DNA of 57,948 bases from Comamonadaceae bacterium (GTDB lineage Bacteria; Pseudomonadota; Gammaproteobacteria; Burkholderiales; Burkholderiaceae_C), in the NCBI GenBank assembly GCA_947372745.1, contig CANBUY010000012.1:1-57948 (forward strand). The letters run 5' to 3'. The notes beneath the pieces are model-generated. The model saw only the letters and a list, made by a program, of their open reading frames with translations. It was not told where the DNA came from and made no database searches. How positions within the stretch are numbered: the first letter of the stretch is position 1; every line of letters starts with the position of its first letter. The translations under genes were made by a program, and so were the position numbers. This document shows, piece after piece, positions 18,526 through 27,695 of the stretch.

Positions 18526-19506
18526 ATGAAAACACTTAAAAGCACCCGCCTCTGGTCAGCAGCGCTCATTTTGCTTTCCGCCTGCATCACGTCGGCGCAG
18601 GCGCAGGACTTCCCGCCGAAAAAACCCGTGAGCCTGGTGGTGGGCTTTGCCGCCGGGGGCGCTGCCGATACCGCCGCGCGCCTGATTGCCAAAAAACTCT
18701 CAGAGAACATCGGGCAGTCGGTCATTGTGGACAACCGGGCTGGCGCTGGGGGCAACATTGCCCATGCTTATGTGGCCAATGCGGCCACCGATGGCTCGGT
18801 TTTACTGTTTGGCTCGGTCGGGCCTTTGACCATTGCCCCGCACCTGATGAAGCTCAACTACGACCCCGTGCGCGACCTCGCCCCCATCACCATGGGCGTG
18901 AACTTTCCCAACGTGCTGGTGGTGCATGCGGGCGTCAAGGTGAAAACTTTGGCCGAGTTTGTGGCCTTGGCCAAGAAAAAACCAGGCTCGCTGGATTTCG
19001 CCTCCACCGGACCCGCCTCGGCCTCGCATCTGGCGGGCGAGTTGTTCAACGTGCAGGCCGGCATTGACACCGTGCACATTCCTTACAAAGGCGGCGCCCC
19101 GGCCATGCAAGACCTGCTGGGCGAGCGGGTGGCGGCGTATTACTCGACACCTTCTACAGCAGGCCCGTTCATCGAGTCAGGCAAGTTGGTGGCGCTGGCC
19201 ACCACCGGGCTGACCCGCCCAGCCTTCATGCCCAACGTGCCGACCATTGCCGAGTCTGGCTACCCCGGCTTCAACGCTACGAACTGGTACGCTTTTGTGG
19301 GACCGGCCAAAACGCCCAAAGTCATTCTGGACCGCTGGAACCTGGAGTTGGTCAAAGTGCTCAACGCACCGGATGTGCGCGAACAACTCCTTAAACATGG
19401 CCTGACCCCCATGCCCGGCACCCGCGATGAATTGGCGCGCTATATCGCCAGCGAATCCGCCACCTGGGGCCGCGTCATCAAAGCCCGCAAGATCACGGCG
19501 GAGTAA
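18526..19506 (+). CDS. Tripartite tricarboxylate transporter substrate-binding protein (Bug/TctC family)
   Basis: This 326-residue periplasmic protein has a signal peptide (cleavage near AQAQD) and the Bug hallmarks: PVSLVVGFAAGGAADTAAR, VDNRAGAGGN and HIPYKGGAPAMQDLLGE. It follows tcuB by 48 bp, so it probably captures tricarballylate or a similar tricarboxylate. Salmonella uses the single MFS carrier TcuC instead. The membrane partners TctA and TctB are not in the window and must come from elsewhere if the protein works in uptake. It ends 29 bp before the stop of a convergent kinase gene. Confidence 0.88.
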   Translation: MKTLKSTRLWSAALILLSACITSAQAQDFPPKKPVSLVVGFAAGGAADTAARLIAKKLSENIGQSVIVDNRAGAGGNIAHAYVANAATDGSVLLFGSVGPLTIAPHLMKLNYDPVRDLAPITMGVNFPNVLVVHAGVKVKTLAEFVALAKKKPGSLDFASTGPASASHLAGELFNVQAGIDTVHIPYKGGAPAMQDLLGERVAAYYSTPSTAGPFIESGKLVALATTGLTRPAFMPNVPTIAESGYPGFNATNWYAFVGPAKTPKVILDRWNLELVKVLNAPDVREQLLKHGLTPMPGTRDELARYIASESATWGRVIKARKITAE

Positions 19507-19534
19507 GTCGGGACGGGGGGCAATTGGCTGACAT

Positions 19535-21325
19535 TCAGCGCCCCCGAGCCGATGGATGACCCGGTTCAGCCGATACGCGCTCAAGAATTTGATCGATCAA
19601 GGACAGCAATGACCAACCCGCTTTTGAAATCTGGCCCAAACTTTGCTGTTGATGGGGCGCGAGGGGCGGCACCTCCGACTCAAGGATTTGGGAAAAGCCA
19701 AGAATGGCGTTGAGCGGGGTGCGCAACTCATGGCTCATGTGGGAGAGGAAATCAGACTTGGCCTGGTTGCCCTTCTCGGCCAGGATTCGGGCCTTGTCGA
19801 GCTCGGTATTCCTGTCTTGCAAAGCCAGCGCCAGGTCTGATCGTTCAGCTTCAATTTTTTTACGCGCATTGATGAGGGAGCCAACGCCACGATAGCCTGC
19901 AAACTGACCCTGCGCATCAAAATATGGTCGTCCAGACACCATCATCCAAGCAGTCATTCCGGCATTGGTTCTCACCTGAAATTCAAAATCCCGGAAGTTC
20001 AAGTGCGCCTCACGTTGGGAGATGTGCGCTTTCATGACGTCAGGGGGATTCAGCGATCCCAATCCCGGAATATCCATGGGGTGCTTGCCAAGCAACTGCT
20101 GCGGGCTCAGCCCATAGGCTTGCTCGAAGTTTTCTGAAAAGTAACTGAAGCGGTGCTGTGCGTCAGTCTCCCAACTCCAGTCGGAGGCGCACATAGAAAA
20201 GTCCCGCGCACGCGCCTCATCTCGGCGCAAAGTTTCTGTCATCGCTTCGGCCATTGCTTCGGCGCGCCTTCGACCCGTGATTTGCTGGCGCATCAGCAGG
20301 GCGAGCAAGACACTTAAAAGTGCGCCCGCGCCCAAAGTCAACTTGACAGGTGAGTAGTCAATGGTGGCTTCAAATTGAGACGTGCTATTTACACGCAAAG
20401 TAAGCGCGCGGCCCATGAGCACGAGCGGCTGGGTATGGGAAAAGCGATGCCCAAGGGAAGGCGTAGGCAGGTTCGCGAGTTGGGCCTCGGGATGACTGGA
20501 ATCAAAAAGCAATGGACCCCCTCGGGCGCCGGCATCGTCGAGCAGATCAAAACTCACCCGCTTGTCCAGAACGTCAGGCATGGTGTCAAACAATTCGGAA
20601 AGCACGATTGGCGCGAAGAAGAGGCCCAACAAAGTCGAGCGACGCAGTTCCACCATACTGGGATTGGCCCCGTTTTGGTACACGGGAGTCAACATCAGCA
20701 TGCCAGCGCTGTGTTGCAGGTCTTGCACCAGGGCCAGCGATGGTGTGAGGGTGGGCTGGCCCGTGTCAACGGCTCGCTGAATCGCAGCGCGCCGCAAGCT
20801 TTCAGAGCCCATATCTAAACCCACTGATCCAATATTGTGTGCCAGTGGCTCAATGAACTTGGAAACATACAAATCATCGTGCCCACCATCCTCCAGGGTG
20901 CGAATGGCGAACTGGGGCGCCTCGTCGGCCTTTACAGAGGCCAGGAAGGCGCTCAGCTCAGAGCGCTGAACGTGCTGAATAAAGCCCATCCCCCGCACAC
21001 CGGTGAATTCATTGGGCAAGTCGCGTGCCGCCACGTAGGCGCGAAACTCTGCGCGGGTCAAGATTTTTTGCTTGGCCGCCATGGCCGCCTTCAGGCCATT
21101 CAAGCCATAGATCGGCAAGTGCAAACGCCGTTCAACCTCAGTGGCCAAACGCCCCGCACGGTGCTGGAATTCAGCCTCTGCCAGTCGGTCGGTGTCATTC
21201 TTTTGCCATAAGCCAATAGCAGCTGTCAGACAAAGTCCCAAAAAGAAAAGGAGCGCTGGCAGCCGGATGTATTGGCGCAGGAGCGCTTCACGCTTGAGCA
21301 AAAGCGGCGAAGAAGGCGAGGTCAT
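19535..21325 (-). CDS. CHASE-PAS-HisKA sensor protein lacking the ATPase domain
   Basis: The 596-residue protein has an N-terminal membrane helix, a periplasmic CHASE domain (about 75-290; GVRGMGFIQHV) and a second membrane helix with an RRRAEAMAEAM linker. A PAS/PAC region follows (about 380-485), then HisKA with the phospho-accepting His in SHMSHELRTPLNA. Homology stops just after HisKA (LIDQILE) and the gene ends with an unrelated tail. There is no room for a HATPase domain before tctC on the other strand. Without it autophosphorylation is not possible in cis. It is either a truncated pseudogene or an accessory sensor. Confidence 0.8.
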   Translation of the reverse strand: MTSPSSPLLLKREALLRQYIRLPALLFFLGLCLTAAIGLWQKNDTDRLAEAEFQHRAGRLATEVERRLHLPIYGLNGLKAAMAAKQKILTRAEFRAYVAARDLPNEFTGVRGMGFIQHVQRSELSAFLASVKADEAPQFAIRTLEDGGHDDLYVSKFIEPLAHNIGSVGLDMGSESLRRAAIQRAVDTGQPTLTPSLALVQDLQHSAGMLMLTPVYQNGANPSMVELRRSTLLGLFFAPIVLSELFDTMPDVLDKRVSFDLLDDAGARGGPLLFDSSHPEAQLANLPTPSLGHRFSHTQPLVLMGRALTLRVNSTSQFEATIDYSPVKLTLGAGALLSVLLALLMRQQITGRRRAEAMAEAMTETLRRDEARARDFSMCASDWSWETDAQHRFSYFSENFEQAYGLSPQQLLGKHPMDIPGLGSLNPPDVMKAHISQREAHLNFRDFEFQVRTNAGMTAWMMVSGRPYFDAQGQFAGYRGVGSLINARKKIEAERSDLALALQDRNTELDKARILAEKGNQAKSDFLSHMSHELRTPLNAILGFSQILESEVPPLAPHQQQSLGQISKAGWSLLSLIDQILERVSAEPGHPSARGR

Positions 21326-21491
21326 GGAACATTCCTATATTTTCCGCAAGGGTGTAAGTCCCTGAGCGGTGCCGCTGGATACGTCCCATTTGCCTTGGTG
21401 TCGGCAAGAATGAACACACTAAACCAAAATCATTATCAATGACTTTATCGTTATGTTCGCATAATTAATTGGAGATAGTTGCTATTTTTTT
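21326..21491. other. Intergenic region with a partial Fur-box-like sequence
   Basis: The minus strand around 21428-21442 reads TTGATAATGATTTT, which matches the first nine bases of the GATAATGAT half of a Fur box but not the second half. It would lie about 100 bp upstream of the kinase-like gene. This is weak evidence; no other signal was seen here. Confidence 0.2.
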
Positions 21492-21968
21492 CTACAGCAT
21501 CACCGCTGCATCGGTATAAATGAGCGCCATCGGAAAGCGCTGCCCTGCCAGATAGTCTTCCATGCAGCGAACCACCAGCGGGCTGCGGTGCCGGTCGCTG
21601 CTGGCACGAATCTCATCGGGCGTCATCCACAAGGTGCGCACGATGCCGGTGTCCAGCGCGCGGCCCAACTGCAAATCGCCCAATGAGCCACAGAAGGCAA
21701 ACCGCAGGTAGGTAATGTCTTCGCCGGTAATTTCGCGTTGAAAACGCGAAAGGTAAACGCCCACCAAGGCGGTTGGCGTAAATAAATGCGCGGTTTCCTC
21801 CAGTGCCTCACGGGCGCAGCCCTCAGCGGGCGATTCGCCGGGGTCCAGGTGGCCGGCCGGGTTGTTGAGCCGCAGGCCTTCGGGCGTGTGCTCTTCAACC
21901 AGCAAAAATTTGCCGTCGCGCTCCACAATAGCCGCCACGGTGACACTGGGTTTCCATCGATTAGTCAT
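21492..21968 (-). CDS. NUDIX hydrolase
   Basis: This 158-residue hydrolase of nucleoside-diphosphate-linked substrates has a clear NUDIX box (GHLDPGESPAEG, then REALEETAH at about residues 39-61). The NRWKPSVTVAAIVERDGKFLLVEE start is characteristic of the NudJ-like group, which acts on thiamine and nucleotide pyrophosphates. In related genomes such a gene often stands directly before mnmA; here about 6.6 kb of tcu and kinase genes lie between. The substrate cannot be assigned. Confidence 0.88.
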   Translation of the reverse strand: MTNRWKPSVTVAAIVERDGKFLLVEEHTPEGLRLNNPAGHLDPGESPAEGCAREALEETAHLFTPTALVGVYLSRFQREITGEDITYLRFAFCGSLGDLQLGRALDTGIVRTLWMTPDEIRASSDRHRSPLVVRCMEDYLAGQRFPMALIYTDAAVML

Positions 21969-22113
21969 GGCTGATTATGCGCAAATTTGGAGCACTCACT
22001 GCGCCTGACAAACAGGTGACAACGCTGGTTTGACCTGATTCAAAAGGCAAAAAACTCATGTAAGCTTATGGGCAGGTCTAATTTTGACCACCCTACATTT
22101 GAGGAGCCTGCTC

Positions 22114-23769
22114 ATGCAGATCGGCGAACCCACAAAAACACCCGTGGGCGACACCCCCGCGTCCCCCTCTTTGCCCTCCGGCACAGGGCAGCGCATAGGC
22201 GTTCCACGGGAGATTTTCCCTGGCGAAAAACGTGTCGCCACCATGCCTGAAGTAGTGCAAAAGCTCATCAAGCTCGGGTTTTCGGTCGCCGTTGAATCCG
22301 GCGCGGGCGATGAGGCCAATGTCAGCGACGAGGCTTACCTCGCCGCCGGCGCCACCGTCATTGAAGGTGCCGCCCAGCTCTGGGCCAGCTCGGACATGGT
22401 CTTCAAAGTGCGCGCCCCCACCGCTGCCGAAGTCGCGCTGATGCGTGAAGGCAGTACGCTGATCAGTTTCATCTGGCCGGCGCAAAACCCCGAACTCATG
22501 CAGCTACTGGCGGCTAAAAACGTGACCGTGCTGGCGATTGATGCCCTGCCCCGCATGCTGAGCCGGGCGCAGAAGATGGACGCGCTAACCTCCATGGCGG
22601 GCGTGACCGGCTACCGCGCCGTGATTGAAGCCGCCAACGCGTTTGGCCGCTTTTTCAATGGCCAAATCACGGCGGCAGGCAAAGTCCCCCCCGCCAAGGT
22701 GTTCATCGCCGGTGCCGGTGTGGCGGGTTTGGCCGCTATCGGCACTGCCGCTGGTCTGGGCGCCATCGTGCGCGCCAACGACACCCGCGCCGAGGTGGCC
22801 GACCAGGTCACTTCCCTGGGTGGCGAATTCGTGAAGGTCGATTACGAGGAAGAGGGCGGCGGCGGCGGCGGTTATGCCAAGGTCATGAGCGAGGGCTTCC
22901 AGCAGGCCCAGCGCGCCATGTACGCCAAACAGGCCCGGGAGGTGGACATCATCATCACCACTGCGCTGATTCCCGGCAAGCCCGCGCCCAAGCTGATCAC
23001 GGCCGAGATGGTCATGAGCATGAAGCCGGGCAGTGTCATTGTGGACATGGCCGCCGAACAGGGCGGCAATTGCGAGCTGACCGAACCCGGCAAGACCGTC
23101 GTCAAGCACGGTGTGACCATTGTGGGTTACACCGACCTGGCCTCGCGCCTGTCCACGCAGTCCTCCACGCTGTATGCCAACAACCTGTTTCGCCTGGCTG
23201 AAGAGCTGTGCAAAACCAAAGACGGTGTCATCAACGTCAACATGGAAGACGATGCCATTCGCGGCCTGACGGTGGTGAAGCAAGGCCAAATTACCTGGCC
23301 AGCCCCAGCACCCAAGTCGGTACCGGCGGCTGCAGCCAAACCAGCGGCATCTGCTGCGCCTGCGGCCAAGAAAGCGCACGGCCACGGTGGGGCCAGTGAG
23401 CCGATGGCGGGCAACAAGTTGGCCATCATGTTTGGGGTGACAGCCGCCTTGTTCTGGTTTATCGGTGCCAACGCCCCGGCGGCCTTTTTGGCCCACTTCA
23501 CGGTGTTTGTATTGGCCTGCTTTATTGGCTACATGGTGGTATGGAATGTCAAACCCGCCCTGCACACGCCACTGATGAGCGTGACCAACGCCATCAGCAG
23601 CATCATTGCCATTGGGGCGCTGGTGCAAATATCACCCATCACAGGGGCCACCGGGCGACCCGATGAGTTGATCCGATGGGTGGCGGCAGCGGGCATTGTG
23701 CTCACGGCCATCAATATGTTCGGCGGCTTTGCCGTGACCCAGCGCATGCTGGCCATGTTTCGTAAATAA
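22114..23769 (+). CDS. pntA: NAD(P) transhydrogenase subunit alpha
   Basis: With PntB this proton-driven membrane enzyme makes NADPH from NADH. The protein (551 residues from the ATG at 22114) carries the NAD-binding domain I (IGVPREIFPGEKRVA; VFIAGAGVAGLAAIGTA). A 'GGGGGGYAKVMSEGF' loop and the QGGNCELT segment follow. A Pro/Ala-rich linker leads to three or four membrane helices. Alpha1 and alpha2 are therefore fused as in E. coli. GAGGAG lies 9 bp before the chosen ATG; an in-frame TTG 30 bp upstream has no such site. Confidence 0.95.
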   Translation: MQIGEPTKTPVGDTPASPSLPSGTGQRIGVPREIFPGEKRVATMPEVVQKLIKLGFSVAVESGAGDEANVSDEAYLAAGATVIEGAAQLWASSDMVFKVRAPTAAEVALMREGSTLISFIWPAQNPELMQLLAAKNVTVLAIDALPRMLSRAQKMDALTSMAGVTGYRAVIEAANAFGRFFNGQITAAGKVPPAKVFIAGAGVAGLAAIGTAAGLGAIVRANDTRAEVADQVTSLGGEFVKVDYEEEGGGGGGYAKVMSEGFQQAQRAMYAKQAREVDIIITTALIPGKPAPKLITAEMVMSMKPGSVIVDMAAEQGGNCELTEPGKTVVKHGVTIVGYTDLASRLSTQSSTLYANNLFRLAEELCKTKDGVINVNMEDDAIRGLTVVKQGQITWPAPAPKSVPAAAAKPAASAAPAAKKAHGHGGASEPMAGNKLAIMFGVTAALFWFIGANAPAAFLAHFTVFVLACFIGYMVVWNVKPALHTPLMSVTNAISSIIAIGALVQISPITGATGRPDELIRWVAAAGIVLTAINMFGGFAVTQRMLAMFRK

Positions 23770-23781
23770 AGGAGACGCTTG

Positions 23782-25197
23782 ATGTCTGCAAGTCTGGCTA
23801 CGGTCTCCTATATTGGAGCCACGATTCTTTTTATCCTGAGTTTGGGCGGTTTATCCAACCAATCCACCGCGCTGCGCGGCAACCTCTACGGCATGATCGG
23901 CATGGCTATTGCCGTGTTCGCCACCGTGCTCGGCCCCAAGGTGAGCGGGTTTGCCAGCTACGCCTGGATCATCGGCGCCATGCTGGTCGGTGGGGCCATT
24001 GGCCTGTATGCCGCGCGCACGGTGCAAATGACGCAAATGCCTGAGTTGGTCGCGCTCATGCACAGCATGGTCGGCCTGGCCGCGATGCTGGTGGGTTTTG
24101 CCACCTACATTGACACCTCGATTCCCCTGAGTGGCGCTGAAAAAGCCATTCATGAGATGGAAATCTACATCGGCATCCTGATTGGCGCAGTGACCTTTGC
24201 GGGCTCGGTGATTGCCTTCGGCAAGTTGTCTGGCCGCATTGGGGGCAAAACCCTGCTTTTGCCTGGGCGCCATTACATGAATCTGGTTGGTTTGTTGGTC
24301 GTCATCTATTTTGGCCGTGAGTTTTTACATGCCGAGACCATGGCAGCCGGCATGACGCCGCTGCTGGTGATGACGGCCATTGCCCTGCTTTTTGGCGTGC
24401 ACATGGTGATGGCCATTGGCGGTGCCGACATGCCGGTGGTGGTGTCCATGCTCAATAGCTATTCCGGCTGGGCGGCGGCGGCAACAGGCTTTATGTTGTC
24501 CAACGACTTGCTGATTGTGGTGGGTGCACTGGTCGGCTCCAGCGGCGCGATTTTGTCGTACATCATGTGCAACGCCATGAACCGAAGCTTTATCAGTGTG
24601 ATTGCCGGGGGTTTTGGCACCACAGCGGTCAAACCCAAAGCCACGGGCGATGCCGAGCAGCCTGTAGGCGAAGTGAGCCCGATCAACGCGCTGGAAACCG
24701 CCGAGATGCTGCGCGAAGCCAAGAGTGTGGTGATCGTGCCGGGCTACGGCATGGCCGTGGCGCAAGCCCAGCACACGGTGTTCGAGATTACGAAACACCT
24801 GCGCGCCCAAGGCGTCAACGTGCGCTTTGGCATTCACCCGGTGGCAGGACGCATGCCCGGCCACATGAACGTGCTGCTGGCCGAGGCCAAAGTGCCTTAC
24901 GACATTGTGTTTGAGATGGACGAGTTGAACGACGACTTCCCCGCCACCGATGTGGTGATGGTGATCGGCGCCAACGACATCGTGAACCCGGCCGCCCAAG
25001 ACGACCCGACAAGCCCGATTGCCGGCATGCCGGTTCTAGAGGTCTGGAAAGCAAAAACTTCGATCGTGATGAAGCGCAGCATGGCCTCGGGCTATGCCGG
25101 CGTGGACAACCCGCTTTTCTATAAGGAAAACAACCGCATGCTGTTTGGCGATGCCAAGAAGATGCTGGATGAAGTGTTGACGGCCCTGCGCGCCTGA
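23782..25197 (+). CDS. pntB: NAD(P) transhydrogenase subunit beta
   Basis: The 471-residue protein has eight or nine membrane helices in the first 270 residues (proton channel). A soluble NADP-binding domain III follows ([35 protein letters not shown] motif; [13 protein letters not shown]). It starts 12 bp after pntA at an ATG preceded by AAAGGAGAC, so both are cotranscribed and jointly form the alpha2-beta2 complex in the inner membrane. Length is normal (E. coli 462). Confidence 0.96.
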   Translation: MSASLATVSYIGATILFILSLGGLSNQSTALRGNLYGMIGMAIAVFATVLGPKVSGFASYAWIIGAMLVGGAIGLYAARTVQMTQMPELVALMHSMVGLAAMLVGFATYIDTSIPLSGAEKAIHEMEIYIGILIGAVTFAGSVIAFGKLSGRIGGKTLLLPGRHYMNLVGLLVVIYFGREFLHAETMAAGMTPLLVMTAIALLFGVHMVMAIGGADMPVVVSMLNSYSGWAAAATGFMLSNDLLIVVGALVGSSGAILSYIMCNAMNRSFISVIAGGFGTTAVKPKATGDAEQPVGEVSPINALETAEMLREAKSVVIVPGYGMAVAQAQHTVFEITKHLRAQGVNVRFGIHPVAGRMPGHMNVLLAEAKVPYDIVFEMDELNDDFPATDVVMVIGANDIVNPAAQDDPTSPIAGMPVLEVWKAKTSIVMKRSMASGYAGVDNPLFYKENNRMLFGDAKKMLDEVLTALRA

Positions 25198-25225
25198 TCT
25201 GAATTTTGACTATTGGAGACCCACA

Positions 25226-26899
25226 ATGACCGATCGTATTTGGCTAAAGAGTTACCCCCCTGGTGTCCCCGCTGACTTGGATACCTCGCAGTACCCCTCA
25301 CTCGTGGCCTTGATGGAGGAGAGCTTCAAAAAGTATGCCGATCGCACCGCCTACAGCTTTATGGGTCGGGATGTCACGTTCGGGGAAACCGATAGCCTGA
25401 GCGGGGCCTTTGCCGTCTATTTGCAAAGCCTGGGTCTGGTCAAAGGCGACCGTGTCGCCATCATGATGCCCAATGTGCCGCAGTACCCAGTGGCGGTGGC
25501 CGCTATCCTGCGGGCGGGCTTTGTGGTGGTGAATGTCAACCCTTTGTACACGCCACGCGAGTTGGAACACCAGCTCAAAGACTCAGGAGCCAAGGCGATT
25601 GTCATTATTGAGAACTTTGCCGCCACGCTGGAGAAGTGCATTGCCAACACGCCGGTCAAACATGTGGTGCTGTGCGCCATGGGCGATCAGCTTGGTTTGT
25701 TAAAGGGCACGCTGGTCAACTACGTCGTGCGCCATGTGAAAAAGATGGTGCCCGAGTTCGTCCTGCCCAACGCCATTCGCTTCAATGCAGCCGTAGCGCA
25801 GGGCAGCAGCGGTTCGCTCAAAAAACCGACCATCAGCCATGATGATGTCGCCGTGCTGCAGTACACCGGTGGCACCACTGGCGTCTCCAAGGGCGCCGTG
25901 CTGCTGCACAGCAACGTGATTGCCAACGTGCTTCAGTCCGAAGCCTGGAACCAGCCCGCCATGAAAAAGGTGCCGGCTGAAGAGCAGTTGACGACCGTTT
26001 GCGCCTTGCCGCTGTACCATATTTTTGCCTTCACGGTCGGCATGATGCTGTCCATGCGGGCCGGCGGCAAGCTGATTTTGATCCCCAACCCGCGTGATTT
26101 CCCGGCCGTGCTCAAAGAGCTGTCCAAGCACACCATTCACAGCTTTCCAGCGGTCAACACCCTGTTTAACGGCTTGGCCAACCACCCCGATTTCGGCTCG
26201 GTTGACTGGAGTCATCTGAAGGTATCTTTGGGTGGCGGCACGGCGGTTCAGAGCTCGGTGGCCAAGCTTTGGTTTGAAAAAACCGGCTGCCCCATCTGCG
26301 AAGGCTACGGCCTGTCTGAGACCTCGCCATCGGCCAGCTGCAACCCCGTCACGGCCACGGAATACTCCGGCACCATCGGCGTGCCCATTCCCGGCACTTA
26401 CATGAAGCTGATCGACGATGAAGGCGTAGAGGTGGCCATTGGCCAAACGGGCGAAATCGCCATCAAAGGCCCGCAAGTCATGGCGGGCTACTGGCAGCGC
26501 CCGGATGAAACCGCCAAGGTCATGACGCCTGATGGTTACTTCAAATCCGGCGACATCGGGGTGATGGACGAGCGCGGCTACTTCAAAATTGTGGACCGCA
26601 AGAAAGACATGATTTTGGTCAGTGGCTTCAATGTCTACCCCACCGAGTTGGAAGACGTGGTGTCCCAACTGGCCGGCGTCATGGAATGTGCCTGTGTGGG
26701 CATGCCCGACGACAACACGGGTGAAGCCGTGAAGCTGGTCATCGTCAAGAAAGACCCCGACCTGACCGAAGCCAAAGTGCGCGCCTATTGCCGTGAAAAC
26801 CTGACCGGCTACAAGCAGCCCAAAGTGATTGAGTTCCGCGACGAGTTGCCCAAAACCCCGGTAGGCAAAATTTTGCGTCGCGAGTTGCGTGGCAAATAA
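25226..26899 (+). CDS. fadD: Long-chain fatty-acid--CoA ligase
   Basis: FadD activates fatty acids for beta-oxidation. The 557-residue enzyme shows the P-loop YTGGTTGVSKGA (about 210-221), the GYGLSETSP motif and SGDIGVMDERGYFKIVDRKKDMI. The C-terminal catalytic lysine lies in KTPVGKILRR. The TTGGAGACC ribosome site is clear. The fragment at 1-852 is a second member of the same family. The stop abuts the start of mtnN. Confidence 0.94.
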   Translation: MTDRIWLKSYPPGVPADLDTSQYPSLVALMEESFKKYADRTAYSFMGRDVTFGETDSLSGAFAVYLQSLGLVKGDRVAIMMPNVPQYPVAVAAILRAGFVVVNVNPLYTPRELEHQLKDSGAKAIVIIENFAATLEKCIANTPVKHVVLCAMGDQLGLLKGTLVNYVVRHVKKMVPEFVLPNAIRFNAAVAQGSSGSLKKPTISHDDVAVLQYTGGTTGVSKGAVLLHSNVIANVLQSEAWNQPAMKKVPAEEQLTTVCALPLYHIFAFTVGMMLSMRAGGKLILIPNPRDFPAVLKELSKHTIHSFPAVNTLFNGLANHPDFGSVDWSHLKVSLGGGTAVQSSVAKLWFEKTGCPICEGYGLSETSPSASCNPVTATEYSGTIGVPIPGTYMKLIDDEGVEVAIGQTGEIAIKGPQVMAGYWQRPDETAKVMTPDGYFKSGDIGVMDERGYFKIVDRKKDMILVSGFNVYPTELEDVVSQLAGVMECACVGMPDDNTGEAVKLVIVKKDPDLTEAKVRAYCRENLTGYKQPKVIEFRDELPKTPVGKILRRELRGK

Positions 26900-27658
26900 T
26901 TGACCACCGCCATTCTCAGCGCCCTCGCCGACGAGCAGCGGGGGCTGATCGAGCAGCTAAAGAGTCCCGTGAAAATGCTGCGGGCCGGCCGGGAGTTTTG
27001 GTGCGGCGAGCTGTACGGCCACCCGGTGGTGCTGGCCTTGTCAAAAATTGGGAAGGTCGCTGCGGCCACGACCGCCACCACCCTGATTGAGGCCTTCAAG
27101 GCCCAGCGCATTGTGTTTACCGGTGTGGCGGGCGGGATTGGCCCGGGGGTGCGTGTGGGTGACGTCGTGGTAGCGACCGAGTTCTTGCAGCACGACATGG
27201 ACGCCTCGCCCTTGTTTCCCCGCTTTGAAGTTCCGCTGTATGGCCGCACCCTGTTCCCCTGCGACGCCCATTTAAGCGCTCTTCTTTTGGAAGCTGCCCA
27301 CGCCAGCTGCACAAGCCCAGAAGGCTTATTTAACGTACATAACGCAGAGGCAAATCTGGCCGTCCATTCGGGGCCGATGGCCAGTGGCGACCGCTTTGTC
27401 TCAGGGGCGCAAGAATCTCTGGCCCTGCAAAGCGCCCTGCTCTCCCAAGGATTAGTCCCTCTGGCTGTCGAAATGGAAGGCGCCGCGGTAGCGCAAGTGT
27501 GTTTGGACTACGGCATAGCGTTTGCGGCCGTTCGGACCATTTCCGACCGGGCGGATGATCAAGCCCATGTCGACTTCCCCCGCTTTGTGCAGGAAGTGGC
27601 CAGCGTTTACGCGCTGGCCATCGTTAATAAGCTGATGCAAATGCTACCAAAAAAGTAG
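26900..27658 (+). CDS. mtnN: 5'-methylthioadenosine/S-adenosylhomocysteine nucleosidase
   Basis: The enzyme splits MTA and SAH to adenine and the ribosyl thiol, recycling by-products of polyamine synthesis and methylation. The 252-residue protein has the ILSALADEQ start, the GVAGGI motif and the ribose-binding VEMEGAAVAQV with the conserved Glu. The catalytic Asp is in TISDRADD. The start is taken as the TTG directly after the fadD stop, implying translational coupling. Its last codons and stop (LPKK-TAG) come from a copy of the dispersed repeat. Confidence 0.88.
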   Translation: MTTAILSALADEQRGLIEQLKSPVKMLRAGREFWCGELYGHPVVLALSKIGKVAAATTATTLIEAFKAQRIVFTGVAGGIGPGVRVGDVVVATEFLQHDMDASPLFPRFEVPLYGRTLFPCDAHLSALLLEAAHASCTSPEGLFNVHNAEANLAVHSGPMASGDRFVSGAQESLALQSALLSQGLVPLAVEMEGAAVAQVCLDYGIAFAAVRTISDRADDQAHVDFPRFVQEVASVYALAIVNKLMQMLPKK

Positions 27659-27695
27659 CTGCTTAAGCATGTACGCAGGGGGCTAGAGGTCAAAA
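27642..27695 (+). repeat. Dispersed repeat at the mtnN 3' end
   Basis: Sequence TGCTACC, A tract, GTAGCTGCTTAAGCA, then GGGGGCTAGAGGTCAAAA. It starts with a small hairpin (GCTAC/GTAGC), supplies the mtnN stop codon and stops one base short of the corA stop codon. It aligns well with the copies in leuS and proA and is the most complete copy seen. Confidence 0.75.

Noticed and set aside
21195..21245. Another copy of the GTAGCTGCT repeat in the kinase N-terminus
   Set aside because: AATAGCAGCTGTC shares only the short core and does not extend; chance is likely.
21420..21450. Fur box upstream of the truncated kinase
   Set aside because: Only one half matches the consensus; kept only as a low-confidence note.
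22585..23628. Open frame of 347 codons opposite pntA
   Set aside because: Shadow of the transhydrogenase gene with no motif and no ribosome site.
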